Notes under the pieces: model-generated
The model's input: only the letters and a program-made list of their open reading frames with translations
Told to the model about the DNA's origin: nothing
Database searches by the model: none
From: Typha latifolia
Taxonomy: Eukaryota > Streptophyta > Magnoliopsida > Poales > Typhaceae
Direction: 5' to 3'
Assembly (NCBI GenBank): GCA_019914945.1
Contig: CM034113.1
Span: 7,296,850-7,360,849, forward strand
DNA: 64,000 bases
Shown here: piece by piece, positions 51,400-62,649 of the stretch
Numbering within the stretch: position 1 is the first letter of the stretch
Layout: each line of letters opens with the position of its first letter
Position numbers and translations under genes: made by a program

Positions 51400-53961
51400 T
51401 TAACTGGAAGAGCCAGGTTCTGAAATGCCATAACACTGATCGAAGTTAGCATTTTCGAGGACATCGTTCCAGGGCCACTGTGACGTGAAGCCCTCCGCCT
51501 CGTCTGCAGCTAGATTTGTTGTTAGGTTTTCTCGCAGCTTTTTGCGAGCTAACAAATTGCTCGGTGCGAGAGAATCCAAAGGGTTGCTGCTACTGCTGTT
51601 GCCATTGCTACTAGAAGTGTTGCCATTACTGCTGCTGCTATTGTTGCTGTTATTGTTGAGGCAGTGTTGAAGCGCGACTTGCACACCGGTTATTAAGAAG
51701 CGCTGATGAGTTGATGCATAAGGACTTGCAGTGTGAACAGATACGTCGCAATGCCTACATAGAAGAGCCCGGTCCTCCAAACAGAAGAAATATCCAGGTT
51801 TCTCCTGTAAATGGTCAGTACAAGGATCAGTAACAATTTGCAACATAAGAGCTAATCTGTTTCTTTTCAGACATATTTTTCCTTCCAATGCCAAAAACTC
51901 AGTCCACCACTATTTCTTTCAAATACATCCTTCTTTTGTAAGTCTTACTGATTAGCATGAAACAGAACAGCTCTAATTTGAATTTGCCGCAACTGCTTAG
52001 TTGTTTGAATGTGCTTACTTTATTACAGAATAGTAACTCCTAGACACATCAAACATTGAGTGGTTATCCCTCTATGGTATAACACAAAGATCAAAATATA
52101 TTAAAGACTTCAGATGGAATGAAATTGAAGCCATGATTTATAATTTAACAAATTCTTTTTTAGAAAGTAACTTTTCCAATCCTTATGGACAGTAGACTAT
52201 TTTCGTCTGATAAAAAAAGCCTCTTCAACCGACCTAAAAAAGCTTAGCTCTCCAAATGCACCTAACAAAGCACTTCCAACATTGAGCTTTTATTATCATT
52301 ATACAAGCGAAGCTATTATTGAATTATTTAGATGGACAAGACTTTTCCTAATCAAAACTAAATCATTATTTTGTAGGTGAGAAAGTACTTACAATATTCG
52401 AAGATTAAAAAATGACAGAAACATAGCTGGTGAGGTCACTTTTCTATTAATTCATCCATTAAACAAGAGTTCACCTCTTCATAGAGGAAATTGGTCACGA
52501 TAAGCTCATGAATGCAGTGGTCCTCCACATAATCATGCAAAACTAATGATGTGTCAAGTGTCAACCCACAATAAAAACCAATCACGGAAAGGAACAGCAA
52601 CATATCCTTGTCATCTGTGGCTTTCTTAGATGTTCCATAGCTATCAAGAACAGTGATTATGATGAGGAAATCTTTTGTAACGACAACTGTGATCCATCCA
52701 CCCTATTCTAGAGGATGACATGAGAACAATATATGTTTTAGATAGTTTCATATGAAGAAATTGTGCGTAGATGGGCTCCTAATGCATCTAAACAAGAAAA
52801 CCAAGTAATTTCTATCATATATCCTCTTTTCTTTTATTGGTAATAGTCAATGGAGCTTTAAATATGCTTAATATTATCAATTAAGCCAAAAGATCTAATA
52901 TTCACAATGAAACAGAACATAGTGACATTTCACCAAATTGATGACACTAAGTACCATAGTTCAAATTTTTAGTTTTGGTTTTGGCTTGGTTTAAAAACGA
53001 AATATTTTGGTCAGTTTCGATTGGTTTCAGTTATAATTTTGTTATATTAATTTTGAACTTCTTTGAATAAATAGTCTTCTTTATCTAATTTTTCAATGCA
53101 TCACATAAAATCTAATAGCATTTAAGTAATGAGGTTGACATTAAGATAAGTATAAATTAGATTCAAGTCAAATCTAGCTTAGAATTTAAAATATACATTA
53201 AAAGATTGCCATTAGAGTTGTTTCGGTTGGATGGTGGTTTTGTGGGGCAGTTTCAGATCAGATAGGACTCAAATGCAAAATGTTTGGCGAAACTTCTAGG
53301 TCTTGGATAACACTTCAAACCTAGCTAAGCACAACCTACTCATCTCGAAATATTGAAACATCCTCTTCTCGCAAGATAAAATTACCTTAATTTTCGCCAA
53401 TGGGATGGTGCTCACATAGCTAAAGGGGCTCATGGTGTATGGGTGCTCTTGGGTTCTGACTCCCAAAGACATCCCTCTAACTGGTAAACCAGTAAGTTCC
53501 TAATTATCTAAAAAAAAACTACCTCAATTTTCCTCTTTGGACTTGATTATATAGCTAGATGTCACACCTCTAAAAATATTAACCATGTTTCAATGCTTCA
53601 TTCTCATTTTCCACACAGCATCCATTTGCAAATTTGCTAGATTACAAAACTATCTTCGTTCTTGTTTCACAACAATAGGTTTCCAACTCAAATATTTCAA
53701 ACAAAAGCAATAAATTCCTAGACTTTGGCAAAATGCATGATTTCCCCAATTCGCTATTACCTGGCAAATATCGCAGATGGGGTTGGAAGAGGAGGACGAA
53801 TTGGGCGGCGCCCGGGGGAGGAGCGGGACCCGCTGGTGCTTTCCGGCGAGCTTGTTGGCGGCGTGGACGGCGTCGTCGCAGCTCCAACAGAGCGCCGCCT
53901 CGTCAGCGCAGCACAGCACCGCCGCCTCCGCCCGCTCGCACACGTCGCACTGGATCTTCAT
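51400..53961 (-). CDS. Double B-box zinc-finger protein (BBX20-22-like)
   Basis: Two exons on the minus strand, 53961-53761 and 51804-51400, join in frame to 606 nt and 201 aa. B-box 1 (about residues 5-47) starts [20 protein letters not shown] and B-box 2 (about 64-105) runs [20 protein letters not shown], then [20 protein letters not shown]; both have the full Cys/His/Asp zinc-ligand pattern. There is no CCT domain, so it belongs to the two-B-box structure group. The end contains WPWND, like the BBX20/21/22 (LZF1) members, which act with HY5 in light signalling; that function is inferred. A Ser/Asn-rich low-complexity stretch ([12 protein letters not shown] and onward) is encoded by a trinucleotide repeat. 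The intron (51805-53760) carries a dispersed repeat. The upstream side has GA tracts. Confidence 0.93.
52953..53323 (-). repeat. Dispersed repeat (MITE-like) in B-box gene intron
   Basis: Segment of about 370 bp matching, on the opposite strand, the repeat in Alfin intron 3 (5097-5442). Shared blocks include tgcatcacataaaatctaat and ctaatagcatttaagtaat. The ends (ccatagttcaaa and ttcaaacc) mirror those of the other copy. Confidence 0.7.
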
Positions 53962-54156
53962 CTCTCACTCGAATCCCAAGCTATCTTCCATTGGAGGAGA
54001 GAGAGAGAGTAGAACAGAGAAAGGAAAGAAAGAGATATATATTGCTAAATTTAATAAATAAGAAGATCCACAAATAGAATATATTTATATATGTTTATTT
54101 ACCTCCGACCAATCCGCTTATTTCCCTTTCTCCACTGTTCGATCGTGAGAGTAGAG

Positions 54157-54160
<4 letters not shown>

Positions 54161-54190
<30 letters not shown>
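54161..54190. repeat. (GA)n microsatellite upstream of the B-box gene
   Basis: Fifteen GA units about 200 bp upstream of the minus-strand start codon, read as CT on the gene strand, in the promoter or leader. More GA-rich sequence continues to about 54330. Confidence 0.9.
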
Positions 54191-54195
<5 letters not shown>

Positions 54196-54338
54196 GAAGT
54201 GAGCAGGAGGGATTGAGTGGGTTATTTATTATGGAGAGTAGAGGTGGGGGCGGAAAGTGGGTTTCGAGGGAAGTCGGCGGAGGAAGTGAGAGGGAAGGAG
54301 AGAGAAAGAAGGAAGAAAGCTAAAGAGATATTTTGTTG

Positions 54339-54340
<2 letters not shown>

Positions 54341-54372
<32 letters not shown>
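54341..54372. repeat. (TATC)n microsatellite
   Basis: Eight tetranucleotide units; a short GTT run follows near 54440-54458. Confidence 0.9.
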
Positions 54373-57300
54373 ATCTTTTAATTTTGTATTTGAATTTGAA
54401 TTTATGGAGTTTTTTTTTCTTTCTTTCTTTCCTTCTTTTGTTGTTGTTGTTGTTGTTTGAATAAATTTGTGGTTTTAAGACATGAGAGGACTAAAGCTAT
54501 TGACCATTGAAGGAGGATAATCTTTTAAAAATGCTGAGGGGATATTCATATTCTTACTAATCTTTTAGAAATGCTGACGCGTTGATATCTGATATTATAA
54601 TAAAGAATACAAATATCAGGGAATATCTAAAGATTGTATTCTAGTGGTAATATATTAGTTCTGTTATACCACCTTTCAGTTAATAATTACGGTATATAAA
54701 ATTATAGGAGTATAAGAAGGATAGAAAAAAAATATAAAGTAAATATTATAATTTTAAAAAAATTAAAAACAAAATTAGAATAATTCTCTTTCAAATTTAA
54801 TGACACTAATAAACACCCTAATCTTACTATTGGCATGCCAAAACCCAAATGGATATGGCAGTGCATTAAACAAGATAACAACAACACAATCCATAGAATA
54901 TACTCATCAAATGAATGGCTTCTTTTAGAAACGTCTGAGAATGGATTGGTTCTATTATTGAATTCTGCTCAAAATAAACTTCTTTTTATCACCTGTCTAA
55001 TTCATCTTAAAATTTAAATACGAGATTATATGAATTAAAAAAATTGATGATTGGGACAGTGACTTCCAAATATAAGTAATGACTTATATAAAAATATATA
55101 AATTGCTAGGAAAAGTACTAAGTCCTGGGGAGAAATTTTCATTTCATAATCAATGACTTTCATATTAAATGATTTCAGATTTTTATACTGGAAAATTTGT
55201 GTATAACACCTCTCTTTATATTATAATTATGGTTTACACTCTAAATTTTTACTATTTATAAATTGAGTCTTCTGATTTAGCGAATGTATGCAGAAAATAC
55301 TCTAGGTTATATTTGAACTAACACCGTAAAAAATATTCCGTTAAGTAGAGATATTTTATTTTTAAAATAACTAAAATACCCTTAGTATGATTTAGTTGAG
55401 ATTATTTTTATAATTTTTTTTTAGTTTAGTTAACTTAACTTAGAGATTTTGTTAAATTTAACTAACTAATCTAACGGCTGGGCATTTTTTTTGCATATAT
55501 TTGTTAAATTATAGGGCTTAATTTATAAGTAGTAAAAATGTAAAGTGTAAATTATAATTTTATCAAAAGACTGGATGTTATATGCAAATTTATCTTTTAT
55601 ATAAGATTTATTAGCAAACCCATCAAATTGATTTTTTGCATACGAGGACACTTAATGAACTTAAAAATTTAGGAAAATTTCCCCCAAAAAAAATTAGCCT
55701 ATATTTTATCTTTATTATTGTTCACCATATTATATGAATATATATTATTTGATCTCTCCTTTTTACTCTTAATGTCTCTTAAATATTCTTAAATTAGTTT
55801 TCTTAATAGACAATCATTAGATATATGAGTTAACTTAACTATCTATACAAAATATCCTTAATAACTTGAGTAACTTTTTCAAAGTTAAGAAAAAAAAACC
55901 AGAAGAGGAACCAAATTTTAAGATCAGATGAGAAGTATTTTGGATAGTTAGTTTTCCATTTTTCAATGTAATAAAAAATATCTTCTATTCAATATAACAG
56001 TTAGGTTGGTATTTTTGAGATATTAAATAGAAAACATAAGCATATATATGTATGCCAATGATGTGAAACTTTAATCTTGATAGCAATGCGATATGCATCA
56101 CTATCATGTAGATCATCTACCTACCAACCTTCCACAATGTCCCAAGCTGGATTTTTTGGTTGGCTTTATCTTTCATTGGGTTTCCCTCTTTATGTTTATG
56201 GCTTTATGGGTCATCTGATATTATTGTCCTCATGGATGCCCTACCAACATATTAAATGCATTTATTACTAAATTTAAGATGCCTTCCAACTTCTTCTATG
56301 GAGTGTAGATGTTCTACTGAATCATATAAATATTAGAGAATCTATTTTATAGATTTAAATATAGCTTTCGTAGTTTTAAAAAATGCGCACTCTTCTCCCC
56401 GTCTCTCTCTCACAAAGATCTCATAGTTTTTAAGGATTAGCACAAGTGCTAACGCCTAAGAGTAAATTTTATCGCACAGTATTAAAATTGAGTGCGTGAG
56501 GAGGGTTTGAAACACCTCTAATATAATTTGTTATGTGGCTCTCACATTGAGATTAGAAGAGTTAGCAATATACGCATCATCACTATATACAATAAAAAAT
56601 AGCGGAAACAACATAAAAATTTGCATGTCAAAGCAAATTCATCAATAGTATAAAAATAGGTAGTGTCATCAAATACAAGAGTATATGCTGAAAATAATGT
56701 ACCAAGGAAAAAAATATGTCCATCTACACTATTATAAACTTAGTAATAAATAGACATATGCATTTACCCCCCGACATGATAAGTGCATGAATAACCCCAA
56801 AAAAAATGTTGTTGAGCAATTTCAACTCTCTCCATGTTATATGCAGCTCATGCTAAAGGATCAACCAAAGAAATAATGTATAAATGATGTACGCATCTTC
56901 ATTCATCTATATATACGACATAAGATATGCATCGACTGATATTAGCTAGCACTGTTCGACTCAAGTGTATGCTAACTTTCACTATATTCACAAGTCCATC
57001 TGATTCACCTATCACTAGGCCTATCGACCAACATTAGGCTCATAGATAGACATCTGTACTCGTCCTAAGTAAAAGCTCCCAAAAGAGATAATATACTCTA
57101 GAGGTAAAATCACATGCTTATTATCAACCGAACAACTGACTGACCGTCTGCCACCAAAGACTAGGGACCTTAATCATCGACCCATATGCTCATCTCCATC
57201 ATCACTGTCACCGCGAGATAATCACACTAAGAGAAAATAATGAGTCATCACTCAAGAACAACATAACCTTATGTTATCAGGTACCACTAAGTCTACCATA

Positions 57301-58451
57301 TCATATCTTTAAATCTCTAATATGAATACCCCAAATAATTTGACTATTATCACTCCATAGTATAATTGCTCGTTTAAGATCAGAAACAACATGTCTGATT
57401 GTCTAGGATCCACAAACTTAGGCCTCAAGCATAGTAATACTATAATATAATACCATCTTCACTTACTCCGGGCTAGAGAGGTGTCAAGTACTGTTAGAAA
57501 GTAGAGATCATACCCCTAAAGGTAATGTATGTGTGCTAGTGGCATGCTATCATGTAAGCATGATATTAATAGCAAATTAGTAAATATGATAGCAACAATA
57601 TTATCATTTAAGTATATATAATCACTGTAAACTATGCTATCATAAGGCCCACAACCATCATGACTAATGCAAGCAATGTGAAATGTGTGAGGTTTAGAAA
57701 AAAGGAGAGCACCAAAGAGAGAATCGCATCGCAGGTAACCCATAATAGCCAAATGATTAGGTTTCCCGACCTCAGATGAAAAGAAGGTGGTGCACCCAAC
57801 CACCTTTGATGGCACGGACAACCGACTCAATGATCGATCGACAAGAGAGAGATAGACCCCAACAACCTGTAGGGTCTCGTAAGGGCAAGTTTTTCGTTGC
57901 AAGGGTCTAGGGCATGTGTTGGGGGAGGAGGCATTTTATATCGAATGTATTGTAATTTTCTAATTAGAGTTAGCCTATTATGGCTCACTTCTGTAGTGGG
58001 TAATTAAATTGTTCATCCTAAATTGTCAAAGAAGGGTTCACGTCATTGTTCCAACCTATAATATTTGAGCTTTAAATTATATATTAAAAAAGACAAATTT
58101 ATGAAAGACAGTATGCATTTTACTTCTTTTTTTTATCTAACACCCTACCATATGAATATTATCACTCGAACCCTATATTTTACTTTTCATGCCTAAAAAA
58201 TAACCTGATGTTAGTCTTTTCTAATGGGCAATTACCATATTAATGAGTTATGTATAGATGCAAAATAATCTTAATACCTTTGAGTAAGTTTTTCAAAGTT
58301 ATTGAAAAAATAAAAGAGAAACCAAATATTTAAGTAAAATGAGAGGTATCCTTAGATTTTGTTTCCAAAAATAACAAAATATTCTCCATTTTTTAAGCTG
58401 TTGTTAGATTAAACTTAACTTAAGGTGTTTTTAAGATATTAAAAAGCAAAA
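54373..58451. other. Gene-free region with MITEs and degenerate repeats
   Basis: No supportable gene. A MITE copy lies at 55197-55597. The stretches near 55840-56030 and 58260-58440 resemble each other (both contain agtaa-ttttcaaagtta), so they are copies of one old repeat. From about 56360 to 57960 sequence composition changes and a 128-aa minus-strand frame appears (57516-57902) with no recognised domain; this may be a decayed retrotransposon, but I see no polymerase, integrase or terminal repeats. Confidence 0.5.
55197..55597. mobile_element. MITE family A, long copy
   Basis: About 400 bp with terminal inverted repeats near 90 bp. The left end includes tataacacctctc, then ggtttacactctaaattttt and a block like gatttagcgaat. 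The right end, reverse-complemented, gives tataacatccag, then aatttacactttacattttt. The internal gcagaaaatac motif is shared with the copies at 26168 and 38432. Confidence 0.7.
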
Positions 58452-59765
58452 AGAATAATTTCCTTTTTACCCCCTGAACTATCACCGATTTTCACATTGA
58501 CCAGACCTCTTGAACTTTTTTTTTGGTACACACTGACCCCTTAAACTATCATAAATACCTCATCCCCCTGACGTCGTTGACAAAATTAATAAATTGACCA
58601 AATTACCCCTCAATTTATAATGACGAGATAATTAAGTGGATTAACTAATATTAATTTTTAAAAATTTTTAATTCCTTCATTACCCTCTCCCTCTGCCTTA
58701 ATCCCCTTTCTAAACAATCCTTATTTCCTCTCCTCTCTAACCACATCCCACCTCGCCGTTGATTTCATCTCTGTCGTCTGATCCCTCTCTTCTCCTCCCC
58801 AATAGCTCTTGCGACCTCTTCGGTGACACTGGGCTTGGAGAAGAGGGCGACGTCGATGCCGAGCTCGGAGAAGAGGGACGCTAAGCTCAGAGAAGAGGGC
58901 GTGAGGCATTTGGAGAGAGAGAGCTTGGCGAAGAAGGCAACGGCGATAGTGGGCTCAGAGAAGAGGGTGACAAGGACGCCAAGCTCAGAGAGGAGGGTGA
59001 TGGGGAGAAGGATGAAGGCGGCAATGTGAGCAAGGCATTTAGAGAGAGAGAGAAAGGGCTCGGAGAAGATGGTGACAGTGACGTTGGGTTTAGAGAAGAA
59101 GGCGACGCGACGCTGAGTTTGGAGAGAAGGGTGATGCCGACGCCGAGCTCGGAGAGAAGGGCGACGTCGATGCCGAGCTAGAAGAGAAGGGCGACGAGGA
59201 GGAGGATGAGGGCGGCAATTGGCCGTAGGTCTTAGAGCAGTGGACGGATCTATCTTGCCTTGATCGGCTGCAGTTGTCGGAGGCAGCAGCATAGCTGCCG
59301 AAGATCTAGCTCCGACAGGGTCCTCGACGGAGTTGAAGTCAAAGAGGATGCAGATCTTGCGGTGGATCCGAGCTCAAGCGTGTTGCTCTTGATCGACGGT
59401 AGGCTGCAGAGATGGCAGTGGGTTGTGGAAGAGGCGATGACGGTAACGTCGTGGAGGCTGCGATGGGTTAGGTTGTGACCGCAACAATAGAGGGAGAGAA
59501 TGAGAGGTATTTTCGTCCGCCTAAAAGTTTCTCATGACTTAGCATGTGTCTTGCACATCTATAAGAGTAAAATTATCATACATTTGTTAGGCGATTATCA
59601 CATGAATCTTTTGGATGGAAATTGGCAATGGAACTATAACGGAAGGAGTCAAGTGAGATATTTTTGATAGTTTAGGAGGTTAGTGTGTACCAAAAAAGTT
59701 CAGGGGGTCATTGTGGAAATGAGTGATAGTTCAGGAGGTGAAAAGAGAATTATCTCAAAGCAAAA
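58443..59765. mobile_element. Mutator-like element with 9-bp target duplication
   Basis: The element spans 58452-59756 (1305 bp) and is flanked by aaagcaaaa at 58443-58451 and 59757-59765, a 9-bp duplication as left by Mutator-like transposases. Terminal inverted repeats of about 115-130 bp face each other; both contain ctgaactatcac and ggtacacact. The interior is GC-rich, unlike the flanks, and built from repeated modules on gagctcggagaagagggcga. The longest open frame is 175 aa on the minus strand (58765-59292), repetitive (SLRARRR, TLLSELG, SLFSELG) and without a transposase signature, so the element is non-autonomous. The foreign GC-rich interior recalls Pack-MULEs, but no captured gene can be named. 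Confidence 0.8.
58829..59216. repeat. Internal GC-rich module array of the Mutator-like element
   Basis: About a dozen degenerate copies of a 24-27-bp module (consensus like gagctcggagaagagggcga) in one orientation. A larger repeat is built around gcatttggagagagagag and gcatttagagagagagag, about 120 bp apart. The repetitive open frames on both strands derive from this array. Confidence 0.75.
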
Positions 59766-60193
59766 CGCATAGGTTGAACTATAAAGTAAAGTAAAACGTA
59801 GAGCGTTTTTGATAAAATTTCCTTAAAATTTTTTGATAAATTTCCTTAAAAAAACATAAAATTTTAATAAATTAACAAAAGAATAGAAATCAATAGTAAT
59901 TAAATAGTATTTACACCATACCATATGTGCATGATAAGAGCTAGAGATCGGTTGTAGATGCATGTTACTATTTAATGAGGTTGGCACTTTTGGTTGCACT
60001 TGCACCAAGTGGGCGACGCCATGGAAGAAGATCTTTCCTCCATAAGCTGTAAAGGTTTCGGAGCCTCATGCAAGTTGTGGCCATGCACATTAAGAGGACC
60101 ACGACACTAATAATGGCATGGACTGCTACCATACAATTGACCTGAGGACATGCATTGCATGTATATCTCTCATGGAGTCATGGGCATGAGAGT

Positions 60194-60258
<65 letters not shown>

Positions 60259-61295
60259 GGTGACTAGGTTAAGCAAGTAGGATCTTTAATCGACTGCTTC
60301 TTACTCTTTCTATTTTCCTATGTTTTATTTTTATTTATTTATTGTTCTTTTCTGATATTTTGATTGCGATAGGTAGAAGATATTAAGATTTACTTCTCTT
60401 TTCTTTTCATTTTTATTTTAATAGAAATATTGAAGTAGCCTAATATGACTTTTAATTCTTTTCTAACTTGTTATATATGAGGAGGAGGTGGGTGAGTTTT
60501 TTTTTAGCACCCCTGTATATTTTAGTTTGGTCATATTTTGGGATATTAATATGATAATATGGGTTAGATAGCACAAGTAACCTTAGTGGAGTAACAAGAT
60601 TACTGTTCTTTAATATACATATGGGCCAATTCTAATAAGAAAGTGCATATGATGCAACTTCACCGAATCATACAACATGATGCCACACAATTTCATTGAG
60701 TTGGCTCGGCTGAACTCATTTGATTTTAATCAGACTAAGTCTGGCCCTAATCTTGTGGGATCGACCTAATTTAGGCCTCAGATAGTGATGGGTGGTATGA
60801 GCAGTCTTTTCCCATCCGGCTCAAAAGTCTGTGACCTGCTATGCCCACCTGTGGCACGATCCATTAGGATCGATTAGCTTAAAAAGCTTAGACCCAGCTC
60901 GTCGGATGATCACCTCTAAGTGTCATCGAGCAGAGCTCTAACTAATCGGGCTTAGACGAGCCAATACCTAAGCAGATTTAAGGTTGAATCAATTTAAACT
61001 TAAATCGAGCCTTATCAACCTTAAAAATAAAACATGATTTAACGACAAAGATATAATAATTAATATAGTAATATTATGAGCCTTTAAATATTAATCTAAA
61101 AATTCATATTAGTCGTATATATTAGATATTAAGCTTAAAATTGGCTCACCGTGGAGGGAGGCTATAGCCCGTTTAAGTCCAACCCACTTGAGTCTAAAAA
61201 GGACATGTATGCATGTCACCCTCCCTTATTCTGCCACGTAAGATTAATATGAAGAATTGTTATATTTTTTAGAGAGAGAGAGAGAGTCCATAGAC
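59766..61295. other. Gene-free stretch upstream of the heat-shock gene
   Basis: No gene is visible. A segment near 59766-59826 looks like the right end of the older repeat interrupted by the Mutator-like element. From 60700 to 61200 the sequence is rich in cggctcg/gagctta-like words, similar in style to the block near 1540-1850, and may be an old foldback element. Confidence 0.45.
60197..60252. repeat. (GA)n microsatellite
   Basis: Pure AG run of about 56 bp. Confidence 0.95.
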
Positions 61296-61313
61296 TCCCA
61301 GAAGCTCCCAGAA
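61296..61313 (+). promoter_or_regulatory. Heat-shock element, four alternating units
   Basis: TCC-nn-GAA-nn-TCC-nn-GAA with exact 5-bp spacing (TCC at 61296 and 61306, GAA at 61301 and 61311). This is the nTTCnnGAAn heat-shock-factor array with one T-to-C change per TTC unit. It lies 72 bp upstream of the TATA box of the small heat-shock gene, where such elements normally act. Further GAA-like half-sites follow near 61340-61362. Confidence 0.75.
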
Positions 61314-61384
61314 CCCTCTCTCACTCTATCCTTTCCACAAACTTGGAGAGAACTCTGGAAAGAACTCCTCCCCCATCCTCCTAC

Positions 61385-61391
61385 TATAAAA
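61385..61391 (+). promoter_or_regulatory. TATA box of the small heat-shock gene
   Basis: TATAAAA lies 129 bp upstream of the ATG, giving a leader of roughly 100 nt. Confidence 0.8.
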
Positions 61392-61468
61392 CCCCACCAA
61401 CGCCATTTCCCCTTTCCCAATCTAAAGATCCAACCAAGAAAGAGAAGAAAAGAGCAATTTTGCGATAA

Positions 61469-61498
61469 AGTCCAGTCCAGTCCAGTCCAGTCCAGTCC
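61469..61498. repeat. (AGTCC)6 repeat in the heat-shock leader
   Basis: Six perfect pentanucleotide units, 16 nt before the start codon, therefore in the 5' UTR. Confidence 0.95.
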
Positions 61499-61513
61499 AT
61501 ATTATAGACAACT

Positions 61514-62649
61514 ATGAGGGCCTCGTTGTTAATTTTAATGGCGGTGGGCTTCTTGGGCCTGGCTCCCGTGATGGGCCTGATGCCGTACTCGAGGAGCCTT
61601 TGGGATACGATGTTCCCCAGCGACGACCCGTTTCGGGTTTTAGAGCAGACCCCGCTCACCGTTCCCAAGGCCATGGACACGCTCGCCCTCGCTCGTGCCG
61701 ATTGGAAGGAGACTCCGCGGGCTCATCTTATCTCCTTGGATGTCCCAGGTGGCCTCCTCCTCATGTTTTTATTAAGGGATTTTTTATAAATTATACTGTA
61801 CATTTTACATATTATGCCATTCTCATTCGTTTTTAAGGATTTTATATCTCAATTTTTTTATTCTTTATATAATTTTTATTAAATACCTTATTACTATTTT
61901 AATTAATTAAATTACTAAATATATTTATTATTTTCTCTTATTTTTTTATTCCTCTACTATCTTATCTATTTATCTTTTTCACTATCGTCATCGTAGTCGT
62001 CACCATCTTTTCTTATCTTTCTTCTCTTCCTTCTAAATTTAAATATTTATAAATTAATTTATATATTACAATATATTTTTTTTTAATACCGTCGTCAAAT
62101 TAACTTAAACAAAAATTATAAGAAAAAGAAAGAGGTTGTCTTATAAAATACTTAAATATAATTATGTGAATTATAAAATAAGTAAAATATACGGTGTAAT
62201 TTATAAAATTCTCTTTTATTATTAAGTTAGGTATCCTATAAAATATTTATTTATTTAGATAAAATTATTATTAAACTATTAGTACAGTGAAAAATCCAGG
62301 GTTTAAATTACAAAATTACTAAGAAATATTTGATTCAGGGGTGAAGAGGGAAGACATCAAGATAGAAGTGGAGGAGAACAGGGTGTTAAGGATCTCAGGC
62401 GAGCGGAAGGCTGAGGAGGAGGCGGAGGGCGAGAAGTGGCACCGGGCCGAGAGGACGACCGGCAAGTTCTGGCGACAGTTCAGGCTTCCAGCGAGCAGCG
62501 ACATGGATTCTATTAGAGCCCATCTGGAAGACGGCGTGCTTAGAGTCACCGTGCCGAAGTTGGCCGCCGAGAAGAACAAGAGGCAGCCTAGGGTGGTGAA
62601 CATAGTCGAGGAGAATAGCAAGGGTGAGGATATCAAAGCTGAGATGTGA
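61514..62649 (+). CDS. Small heat-shock protein, ER type (HSP22-like)
   Basis: Two exons, 61514-61748 and 62339-62649, join in frame to 546 nt and 181 aa. An N-terminal hydrophobic signal peptide ([20 protein letters not shown]) predicts entry into the endoplasmic reticulum. The alpha-crystallin domain (about residues 65-165) starts at [20 protein letters not shown]. It contains [16 protein letters not shown] and [20 protein letters not shown], and ends with [10 protein letters not shown], the conserved plant sHSP box. Such proteins are ATP-independent chaperones that hold unfolding clients during heat stress. The C-terminus is EDIKAEM, without a K/HDEL-type signal, so ER retention rests on the signal peptide and family likeness. 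Exon GC content is much higher than that of the intron, which carries a MITE. A heat-shock element and TATA box upstream support heat induction. Confidence 0.93.
61775..62215. mobile_element. MITE family B inside the heat-shock gene intron
   Basis: About 441 bp filling most of the 590-bp intron. Terminal inverted repeats of about 40 bp: the left reads ttttttataaattatactgt and the right, reverse-complemented, reads attttataaattacaccgta; TTA flanks both ends. The same family is seen at 63276-63590. Confidence 0.7.

Noticed and set aside
53725..54077. Several plus-strand frames over B-box exon 1
   Set aside because: They are antisense shadows of the GC-rich B-box coding exon.
57516..57902. 128-aa minus-strand frame
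   Set aside because: No recognisable domain and no retrotransposon signature; kept only as part of a degenerate region.
58765..59292. 175-aa frame inside the Mutator-like element as a real protein gene
   Set aside because: Its sequence follows the module array, and other-frame ORFs are equally long in proportion; no transposase motifs.
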